Shown here: positions 1 through 5,026 of the stretch, piece after piece
How the letters are laid out: every line of letters starts with the position of its first letter
Position numbering within the stretch: position 1 is the stretch's first letter
DNA from: Methanobacteriota archaeon
Lineage (GTDB): Archaea > Thermoplasmatota > Poseidoniia > Poseidoniales > Poseidoniaceae
Assembly (NCBI GenBank): GCA_002694245.1
Contig: NZLM01000104.1
Span: 1 to 9,110, forward strand
Reading direction: 5' to 3'
DNA length: 9,110 nucleotides
Notes under the pieces: generated by a model
Seen by the model: the letters and a program-made list of their open reading frames with translations, nothing else
What the model was told of the DNA's origin: nothing
Databases searched by the model: none
Position numbers and translations under genes: made by a program

Positions 1-149
1 CAGACCCTCGAGTTTGTAAAGCAGTAGAATGTAATGAGAAATTCGAAAAGCAGGGGAAAAATGACAGAATGATGCGAATCATGTTCTTCGTGTTCTTCTT
101 GGCCGTAGTAGCGCCAATAGCCCTGAGATTAGTTGGATTTGCAGGCTAA
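1..149 (+). CDS. C-terminal end of an unidentified protein with a terminal membrane segment (5' truncated by window edge)
   Basis: The frame beginning at base 3 is open from the left edge to a TAA at 147-149 and gives 48 visible residues; the other two plus-strand frames stop within the first 27 bases. The visible part begins with a polar, charged stretch holding a C-x4-C pair (visible residues 5 and 10). It ends in a strongly hydrophobic segment (about residues 26-41, rich in Phe, Val, Ala and Ile) with one Arg near the end. That pattern suits a C-terminal membrane anchor. Since the frame is open to the edge, I read it as the end of a longer gene. A separate 26-residue peptide starting at ATG 69 is possible but less likely. 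The stop overlaps the stop of the convergent GTPase gene by four bases. Family unknown. Confidence 0.55.
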   Translation, partial: DPRVCKAVECNEKFEKQGKNDRMMRIMFFVFFLAVVAPIALRLVGFAG

Positions 150-1255
150 TCTTGTCTGTGCCATCCCTCTGGCAAGCTTAATGGGTCGCTGGATAAATTT
201 TCTTTACATCGCCTTACCATTTCAAGTCTAAGCGATTTGACTCCAACATCTTCAACGGCTGAAATGGTCACACAGCCTTCCTCATCAATTAGAATTGGAA
301 GTGCTGGCTCGCCCTCTCCATCCCAATTTTCCTCAGCCAGTTTTACCTCTTCCCAATTTACAGGTCTTGGTTCCATTAAATCTGCTTTAGATACTACAAC
401 AATCATATCAATTTCTGGAAGTAATGATTTCACTTCCTCCAGTAGATTGTGTTGGTCTTCCAAGCTTGTCCCACAACTTTCTGAGATATCCATCAAGAAA
501 ATACACAATGTTCCTACATGTTCTATCGCTGCAATAGCCTGCATCTCAATTGCATTTCTATCATCCATGGGCCTGTCTAATAATCCGGGAGTGTCAACCA
601 TCTGATGAGGAACTCTGCGGTGGTTGAAGTGACCTACGTGTAACTGTTTAGTGGTAAACGGATAGTGATTTACTTCCATATTACCACTCGATAGAGTCGA
701 GATGAAAGCACTCTTTCCAACATTAGGTGCACCACAAACAACAATTGTTGGACAGACCTGATCGATAACTGGTAGTTTTCTCAGAATCATCCTACTCTCA
801 TGTAGCCAATCTAGAGAAGGACCAACTCTCCTCATTATGCTAGAGAGTCGCCCATATGCTTCCTTTCTTGCATCATGCATCACCTCAAATCTTGCAGTCC
901 TGATAATTTTAGCAGCGTTCTGCTTTGCGATTTTCCGCATTTGTTTTGCGCCCCATCCCAGCATAGACAAATGGTGTCTGTAATCATCACAACCAACGCA
1001 AGCATCTACCATGGCTTTGTCGAAAACAGGCATTTGGTCTAAACTAGGCCAGCTTTTTTCTGTGTCCTCAAGGTACTGAGACATCACATCAGACGCCGTC
1101 TGAACCATTCTAGTTAGTTGCTTACGCACCCTGAAAACCTTCACAGGATCTTCAACTCTATCAGCAGCCTTCTTTGCTCGGCTGAAGCCCTTGTCGAGTA
1201 CTTCCTCTTCAGTCAGTACGGTGACCAAATCTCTCCATACTACCTTCATGGGCAT
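146..1255 (-). CDS. NOG1-family GTPase (probable 50S ribosome assembly factor)
   Basis: A 369-residue cytoplasmic GTPase. Residues 1-165 form a charged, helical N-terminal region typical of NOG1. The G domain follows: G1 GAPNVGKS (175-182), G2 in YPFTTK (198-203), G3 DTPGLLDRP (221-229), G4 SKAD (289-292) and G5 around ISA (331-333). YPFTT plus DTPGLLDRP is the signature of the OBG/NOG1 branch, and the long N-terminal helical extension rather than an Obg fold points to NOG1. In eukaryotes NOG1 acts in large-subunit maturation; the same role in archaea is an inference. The G4 motif has Ser where Asn is usual. The reading starts at ATG 1253-1255, but a second in-frame ATG two codons on (1247-1249) has AGGGG about seven bases upstream and may be the real start. 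It is transcribed divergently from the 1349 gene. Confidence 0.88.
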   Translation of the reverse strand: MPMKVVWRDLVTVLTEEEVLDKGFSRAKKAADRVEDPVKVFRVRKQLTRMVQTASDVMSQYLEDTEKSWPSLDQMPVFDKAMVDACVGCDDYRHHLSMLGWGAKQMRKIAKQNAAKIIRTARFEVMHDARKEAYGRLSSIMRRVGPSLDWLHESRMILRKLPVIDQVCPTIVVCGAPNVGKSAFISTLSSGNMEVNHYPFTTKQLHVGHFNHRRVPHQMVDTPGLLDRPMDDRNAIEMQAIAAIEHVGTLCIFLMDISESCGTSLEDQHNLLEEVKSLLPEIDMIVVVSKADLMEPRPVNWEEVKLAEENWDGEGEPALPILIDEEGCVTISAVEDVGVKSLRLEMVRRCKENLSSDPLSLPEGWHRQD

Positions 1256-1348
1256 CCCCTAAAACGCTGTGAAAGACTCCTATTTTTGAATCCGTAGGTT
1301 TGTTTTCATAGCGTCAGCCCTTAGAAGGAGGACCTCTAACACCCAAAC
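1256..1348. promoter_or_regulatory. Divergent promoter gap between the NOG1-like gene and the 1349 cluster
   Basis: This 93-base AT-rich gap must hold promoters for both outward-facing genes. On the minus strand, TTCAAAAATA (complement of about 1281-1290) lies roughly 30 bases before the GTPase start, the spacing expected of an archaeal TATA box giving a leaderless or nearly leaderless transcript. For the plus strand, the candidates are GTTTTCATA (about 1302-1310) or TATTTTTGAA (1281-1290). A GGAGG at 1327-1331 lies 17 bases before the ATG at 1349, too far for a normal Shine-Dalgarno site. Element positions are guesses by eye. Confidence 0.4.
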
Positions 1349-1774
1349 ATGGCGGACTTACCAGAGTGGGCGAAGAGCATGTGGGAAGAACTTGGTTCTC
1401 CTGATTTAGATGAACTAAAAAGCGTTCATAGTGGTGACTTAATGGAACGACGTCATGGACTTAGAAAAGACGACCTCGTAGAAATACAAATGGATGCAAG
1501 AGCTTTGCGCGAAGGTGAAGAAACTTGGATTAGAGGTCGTTTATTGTCCTCAGGAAAATCTTCAATTGAACTCTTAACAACTGACGGAGACCACATATAC
1601 CTAGCAAGAGAAGTTATAGTCAAAGTTGTGCTAATTGCCCACACTAGGCCTGCTTACATAGATGACAAAGAATTATTGGAATTTGAGAGAGCAGATCAAA
1701 AGCGAAGGTCAAATCTTCATGAAAAGGTCGAAAAGAAGACCAAAGGTAATGATGACTCACACCTATGGGGTTGA
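1349..1774 (+). CDS. Uncharacterised small protein, possible Sm-like beta-barrel
   Basis: A 141-residue soluble protein with no signal peptide or membrane segment. I do not recognise the family with confidence. It has three visible parts: an acidic helical start (1-38); a central region (about 40-97) with alternating hydrophobic residues that reads as five short strands, including WIRGRLL (60-66), SSIELLTTDG (71-80) and VIVKVVLIA (89-97); and a highly charged Lys/Glu/Asp-rich tail (105-139). The strand pattern, with a Gly-x-Leu second strand and a terminal I-x-x-V-x-L strand, resembles small Sm/Hfq-type RNA-binding barrels, but no exact Sm1 or Sm2 motif is present. It is the first gene of a tight cluster, and its last 10 bases overlap the start of the next gene. 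The ATG is the first start after the divergent gap; no properly spaced ribosome binding site is seen. Confidence 0.7.
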   Translation: MADLPEWAKSMWEELGSPDLDELKSVHSGDLMERRHGLRKDDLVEIQMDARALREGEETWIRGRLLSSGKSSIELLTTDGDHIYLAREVIVKVVLIAHTRPAYIDDKELLEFERADQKRRSNLHEKVEKKTKGNDDSHLWG

Positions 1775-2025
1775 TTAAATTGTCTTGGGATAATGTAAAC
1801 GGTAAATATCTAATCAAATCCTTTTCTTTCACCGATTTTCTAGGTGCCTTGAAATTCGTAAATGTATGCGGAGAAATTTGTGAAGAGCAAGACCACCATG
1901 CGGAATTCACGTTATCTTGGGGAGATGTGACTGTCAAAACCTGGAGCCATGATACTGATTCTGTTACAGATAGAGATACAACACTTGCTGATGCGATCGA
2001 TGGAGCGTACAGTAATGGATCCTAA
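1765..2025 (+). CDS. Pterin-4a-carbinolamine dehydratase family protein (PCD/DCoH-like)
   Basis: An 86-residue protein whose second half carries the PCD active-site pattern: E40, the pair H44-H45, aromatic W52, H62, then D71 followed by LADAID. Family members dehydrate 4a-hydroxytetrahydropterin (EC 4.2.1.96) to recycle pterin cofactor, and the paired His plus the later His form the catalytic set. The region FSFTDFLGALKFV (20-32) matches the helix that follows the first strands. The Pro/Cys/Ser usual after the His pair is Ala46, and the common G-L-T before the Asp is S-V-T. The protein is slightly short at the N terminus; the start is firm because a TGA lies in frame at 1753-1755 and ATG 1765 is the only start before the conserved part. 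No aromatic amino acid hydroxylase is visible here, so the pathway is open; a role in molybdopterin or another pterin pathway is possible. Confidence 0.82.
   Translation: MGLIKLSWDNVNGKYLIKSFSFTDFLGALKFVNVCGEICEEQDHHAEFTLSWGDVTVKTWSHDTDSVTDRDTTLADAIDGAYSNGS
2002..2005 (+). promoter_or_regulatory. Likely ribosome binding site for the ferredoxin gene
   Basis: GGAG lies nine bases before ATG 2015, inside the end of the upstream dehydratase gene. It favours 2015 over the earlier in-frame ATGs at 1949, 1991 and 2000, which would place a poorly conserved hydrophobic leader on the protein and extend the gene overlap. Confidence 0.45.
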
Positions 2026-2347
2026 GGGCCGAACTGAACCGGGTTACAGGATGCATGCGTTTATTTGTGGACACTCAAGACCAGAAGGCTCTGTTAGAGG
2101 ATGTTGCACGGACAAAAATTCGCTTGATCTAATGCGCCAGTTCAAAATATCAACACGAGAAAAAGGCATACTTGATGTGAGAGTACAAAAATCAGGTTGT
2201 CTCGATTTTTGTGAGGCAGGACCTACTTGCGTAATTTATCCAAGCGGAGATTGGTTCCAGATTACTGAAGAGTCTATTCCATCATTGGTTGAATTTATGC
2301 GTGGTGGAAAACTACCAGAGCAATACTTGCTTGATATCAAAGCTTGA
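2015..2347 (+). CDS. Thioredoxin-like [2Fe-2S] ferredoxin
   Basis: A 110-residue cytoplasmic electron carrier when read from ATG 2015. Cys occur at 18, 30, 31, 62, 66 and 72. C18, C31, C62 and C66 reproduce the spacing of thioredoxin-fold [2Fe-2S] ferredoxins (about 13, about 31-33, then 4), including the hallmark SGCLDFC (60-66) followed by EAGPTCVIYP (67-76). A W-F-Q-I strand and a C-terminal helix ending in a RGGKLPEQYL segment (96-105) complete the fold. The frame is open upstream to ATG 1949, but the extra 22 residues are encoded inside the dehydratase gene and have no family counterpart. The start overlaps the dehydratase stop by 11 bases, so the two are probably translated from one transcript. 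Its redox partner is unknown. The last 11 bases overlap the end of the convergent aIF2-beta gene. Confidence 0.87.
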   Translation: MDPKGRTEPGYRMHAFICGHSRPEGSVRGCCTDKNSLDLMRQFKISTREKGILDVRVQKSGCLDFCEAGPTCVIYPSGDWFQITEESIPSLVEFMRGGKLPEQYLLDIKA

Positions 2348-2747
2348 CAGGGCGAGTTGCACCGCAAGCTTGGCACTTCAGCAGGGTGGTTCTGTCCTGC
2401 TTGATGAAGTGAGTATCAGGGGCGCTACACTGGATACACTTGATGTATGCATTGACGTAATTAACTATGGTTTTCTTGATCCTTTTTGGAGGAATTCTTC
2501 CTTTAAAACGTGCTCTTGGTCCATCTCTTGACCCAGCAGTTCCAAGTTCGTTGAGCATGAATTGATACACGTGATTTTCATCTCTCTCCATGTGATTAAC
2601 AACCTCAGTAAAATTTCTGAGAATTGTATTCGACCCCTCAATCATAATTTGAGGGTCTGGCAAAGTCCATCTTGCACGATTAGAAATTTCTTCGGGAATG
2701 TTTGACCTGGCGCGGTCTAGCAAAGCCTCGTACTCGAAGTCGGTCAT
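2337..2747 (-). CDS. Translation initiation factor aIF2, beta subunit
   Basis: A 136-residue protein of normal length for archaeal aIF2-beta, the subunit that joins alpha and gamma to bring initiator Met-tRNA to the small ribosomal subunit. The N-terminal helix (MTDFEYEALLDRARSNIPEE region, 1-20) is the gamma-binding segment. A central alpha/beta domain (about 35-100) includes GSNTILRNF (38-46) and the basic stretch FKGRIPPKRIKK (81-92). A C-terminal zinc ribbon has two knuckles, C104-x2-C107 and C125-x2-C128, separated by the usual T-x-x-x-K-x-D-R-T region. The start at 2745-2747 gives a family-typical N terminus. It stands alone on its strand, with promoter sequence in the divergent gap to the right; its 3' end overlaps the ferredoxin gene by 11 bases. 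Confidence 0.95.
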   Translation of the reverse strand: MTDFEYEALLDRARSNIPEEISNRARWTLPDPQIMIEGSNTILRNFTEVVNHMERDENHVYQFMLNELGTAGSRDGPRARFKGRIPPKRIKKTIVNYVNAYIKCIQCSAPDTHFIKQDRTTLLKCQACGATRPVKL

Positions 2748-2844
2748 TGTTTTAGCGGCGAAGCCCCCGCCATTTGAGGGTTTCCGCCTTTTTTTACCAA
2801 AGTTGAACGATGGTTTGATGTCTGATTGGCCTCAGGAGGCCATT
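2748..2844. promoter_or_regulatory. Divergent promoter gap between aIF2-beta and the GfcR-like gene
   Basis: This gap holds outward promoters for both genes. On the minus strand, GGTAAAAAAAGG (complement of about 2789-2800) lies about 45 bases before the aIF2-beta start and could be a TATA-type element with a short leader. A GC-rich patch (about 2755-2772) sits next to the aIF2-beta start. Plus-strand elements are less clear, the run of T at about 2789-2796 being the most AT-rich part. Exact sites are not resolved. Confidence 0.35.
2835..2839 (+). promoter_or_regulatory. Ribosome binding site deciding the GfcR-like start
   Basis: GGAGG ends five bases before ATG 2845, ideal Shine-Dalgarno spacing. 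The earlier in-frame ATGs at 2698 and 2818 have no such site, and 2698 would place the start inside the divergent aIF2-beta gene. Confidence 0.6.
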
Positions 2845-3432
2845 ATGGAGCATGGATTGAGTATAGAGCAATTGAGGGAAATGGTTTCCAATTTGAGAAA
2901 AGAAGGGCTCAATTCTCAGCAAATAGCAGACGAGCTTTCCCTTTCTCAAGACACAATTGCGTGGTTGCTAGCTGGTGTGAGTACCACTGAAAAGCCAAAA
3001 GATGTCAGAATTGGTTGGAGAACAATTGGTGTCAGGCCACAACGTATAGCAGCGATTGGAGCTATAATGGCAGATGTCGTTGCTGAAGAATGTGGAGATA
3101 GTATAGATACAATTGTTGGCATATCAATTAATGGGGTCCTATTTGCTAACGAGGTTGCTAACCAATTGGGATGCGAGGTTGCTATTCACAGAAATGTAGA
3201 CGGATCCCCTGGTAAAGGAGCACTTTCAAACAAGTATGGACAAGTTTCGGGCAAAAGAATTGTGATAGTTGATGATGTCTTATCGACAGGAGTAACTATG
3301 TCTAAGACAATTGAATCAATGAGAGAAGCAGGTGCTGAAGTAGCATTGTGTCTGGTACTTGTTAACAAAACAGTTCGTAATGAAATCGAAGAAATACCAC
3401 TCAGGGGTATTATTAGAGCCGCAGTTGTTTGA
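2845..3432 (+). CDS. PyrE-like HTH transcription regulator (GfcR type)
   Basis: A 195-residue protein from ATG 2845. Residues about 7-43 form a helix-turn-helix domain (EGLNSQQIADELSLSQDTIA, 20-39). The rest is a type I phosphoribosyltransferase fold: a GISINGVLFA strand-loop (92-101) and the PRPP-binding motif IVIVDDVLSTGVT (139-151) with its two Asp and the STG loop. This HTH plus orotate-phosphoribosyltransferase-like arrangement is that of archaeal GfcR proteins, one of which controls sugar catabolism genes in haloarchaea; many are mis-named as orotate phosphoribosyltransferase. The HTH makes a regulator more likely than a biosynthetic enzyme, but I cannot exclude catalysis. An in-frame ATG at 2818 would add nine residues. 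The gene ends nine bases before the lysS start, so the two are probably one operon. The effector and targets are unknown. Confidence 0.85.
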   Translation: MEHGLSIEQLREMVSNLRKEGLNSQQIADELSLSQDTIAWLLAGVSTTEKPKDVRIGWRTIGVRPQRIAAIGAIMADVVAEECGDSIDTIVGISINGVLFANEVANQLGCEVAIHRNVDGSPGKGALSNKYGQVSGKRIVIVDDVLSTGVTMSKTIESMREAGAEVALCLVLVNKTVRNEIEEIPLRGIIRAAVV

Positions 3433-3436
3433 GGTG
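3431..3436 (+). promoter_or_regulatory. Ribosome binding site for lysS, overlapping the upstream stop codon
   Basis: GAGGTG begins within the TGA stop (3430-3432) of the regulator gene and ends five bases before the GTG start at 3442. It supports GTG as the true start and suggests translational coupling between the two genes. Confidence 0.6.
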
Positions 3437-3441
3437 GGCAT

Positions 3442-4947
3442 GTGCATTGGGCTGACTTTGCTGCGAAAACACTCGCACAGCGTGGAAGTAAGCACATAAT
3501 TGCATCTGGAATCACACCAAGCGGAGAATTTCACATCGGACACCTACGTGAAATCCTTACAGGAGATATGATCACAAGAGCTTGTAAAGATGCTGGGCTT
3601 GAAGCTGAATTTGTTTTCATTGTCGATACTGCTGACCCTTTAAGGAAAGTATATCCATTTTTATCTGAGGAGTATTCGAAGTATATCGGCTGTCCATTGG
3701 CAAAAATTCCAGCTCCAGATGAAAACGGTAAACCCAGCAATGGAGAAAGGAATTATGCTGAACATTTTTTAGACCCATTCCTGAAGGCTTTGGAACAAAT
3801 TGATGTTCGTCCAAGGATTATTGACAACTACAAATCATATGAATCTGGAAAGTTCGCAGAAAAATCAAGAATTGCTTGTGAAAAGCACAATGAAATCAGA
3901 GATATTATTGAAACTATTAGCGGCAGAGAATTGGCTGAAGATTGGTTTCCATTCAATCCATATGGCCATGACGGCAGTCTTGACAGGGTAACTGTAACAG
4001 GATTTGAATGGCCCTATGTATACTGGGTACAGGATGGCGTAGAAGGAAAATCTGATCTTAACAAAGCGGAGGGAAAATTACCTTGGAGAATTGACTGGCC
4101 TGCCAAATGGGGTTGGGTCGGTGTAACCTGTGAGCCTTTTGGAAAGGACCACGGGGCTGCTGGAGGATCTTATGCAACCGGTAAAGAAATCTCGAAATTA
4201 TTTGGAGATAATCCTCCTCACCCACTAGTTTACGAATGGATCTCTCTTAAGGGTCAAGGCGCAATGTCATCCTCAACAGGAAATACAATTGGACCACTTG
4301 AAGCACTAGAATTGGTTCCACCTCAAGTACTGAGGTACCTAATCGCCTCAACAAAGCCAAAGAAAGCAATTACATTTGATGCCGGTATGTCTCTAGTAGA
4401 ACTTGCTGATGAATTTGAGAGGCTTGCTTCTAGAGACATAGATGCTGAAATGCAAAACGATGACCTTTCCAGACGGCAAAAGGTTGCACTAGAAGATGCT
4501 GAAGGTGCACTGCGAATGTCTAGAATCGGTGATAAAACTGAATCGATTGTATCTTTCAGACACCTTTCTATGCTAGCACAAGTGAAGTCTGATGAAGAAA
4601 TTATCACATCATATGGGTCTAATCTAAGGGACAGACTAGACAGAATGAAAAATTGGATACAGGGGCCTTATTTCCCAGAGGAATTGAGAATTAAGGTTCT
4701 TGATGCGATAAATCCGAATGCAGACAAGGATATTACGATGAGATTACATTCATATCTATCAGAATGCGAATGGGATGCGAAGTCAATCGGTGACTCGATT
4801 TCACTCTGCTTTAGAGAAAGTGAGATTAGCCCAAGAGACGGTTACAAAGCACTTTACAACGCCATATTAGGTGTCGACAAAGGTCCAAGGTTAGCACCCA
4901 TACTTTCAGAATTAGATAGAGAGAGAGTTTTGACTCTTCTCGGCTAG
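3442..4947 (+). CDS. lysS: Lysyl-tRNA synthetase, class I
   Basis: A 501-residue cytoplasmic enzyme that charges tRNA-Lys (EC 6.1.1.6), close to the usual archaeal length. The class I Rossmann core holds PSGEFHIGHLRE (26-37) with a perfect HIGH (31-34). VTGFEWPYVYW (184-194) and TCEPFGKDHGAAGGSYATGK (229-248) are hallmark class I LysRS blocks, the latter forming the lysine/ATP pocket. The KMSKS-equivalent loop reads GAMSSSTGN (273-281). Residues about 310-501 are the helical anticodon-binding region. Class I LysRS is the standard archaeal form and is unrelated to the class II enzyme of most bacteria and eukaryotes. The start is GTG 3442, supported by the well-placed GAGGTG upstream. Oddity: the signature loop has Ala and Thr at the two outer positions often occupied by Lys, so its phosphate-stabilising lysines appear reduced. 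Confidence 0.95.
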   Translation: MHWADFAAKTLAQRGSKHIIASGITPSGEFHIGHLREILTGDMITRACKDAGLEAEFVFIVDTADPLRKVYPFLSEEYSKYIGCPLAKIPAPDENGKPSNGERNYAEHFLDPFLKALEQIDVRPRIIDNYKSYESGKFAEKSRIACEKHNEIRDIIETISGRELAEDWFPFNPYGHDGSLDRVTVTGFEWPYVYWVQDGVEGKSDLNKAEGKLPWRIDWPAKWGWVGVTCEPFGKDHGAAGGSYATGKEISKLFGDNPPHPLVYEWISLKGQGAMSSSTGNTIGPLEALELVPPQVLRYLIASTKPKKAITFDAGMSLVELADEFERLASRDIDAEMQNDDLSRRQKVALEDAEGALRMSRIGDKTESIVSFRHLSMLAQVKSDEEIITSYGSNLRDRLDRMKNWIQGPYFPEELRIKVLDAINPNADKDITMRLHSYLSECEWDAKSIGDSISLCFRESEISPRDGYKALYNAILGVDKGPRLAPILSELDRERVLTLLG

Positions 4948-4980
4948 CATTCTTGAATGGTAAATTACCCAAATTTGTCT

Positions 4981-4988
4981 AATTTTAA
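4981..4988 (+). promoter_or_regulatory. Candidate TATA box for the zinc-ribbon gene
   Basis: AATTTTAA sits in the most AT-rich part of the 79-base gap after lysS, about 40 bases before ATG 5027. Archaeal spacing would put transcription start near 5010, a leader of about 15-18 bases. No Shine-Dalgarno site lies at normal distance; AAGGGG at 5000-5005 is too far. The T-rich stretch at about 4973-4986 could also help end lysS transcription. Confidence 0.35.
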
Positions 4989-5026
4989 CCGTTCGTTTCA
5001 AAGGGGTCGGTACTCTTTGGTCACCC

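Noticed and set aside
237..605. 122-codon plus-strand open frame opposite the NOG1-like gene
   Set aside because: Ser/Thr/Ile-rich translation without family features, lying wholly antisense to the conserved GTPase domain; a shadow frame.
1949..2014. Longer ferredoxin start at ATG 1949
   Set aside because: The added 22 residues are encoded within the dehydratase gene, match no ferredoxin feature, and the ribosome-binding-like GGAG favours ATG 2015.
2753..2765. GC-rich patch with a GGC-GAA-GCC mini-hairpin near the aIF2-beta start
   Set aside because: A three-pair stem is too short to support a regulatory structure or small RNA.
2698..2844. Longer GfcR-like start at ATG 2698 or 2818
   Set aside because: 2698 lies inside the aIF2-beta gene on the other strand and gives an N terminus unlike the family; neither start has a ribosome binding site, whereas 2845 has GGAGG at ideal spacing.
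3440..3442. ATG overlapping the lysS start region
   Set aside because: It is out of frame with lysS by one base; the in-frame GTG at 3442 has a well-placed ribosome binding site and leads directly into the conserved protein.
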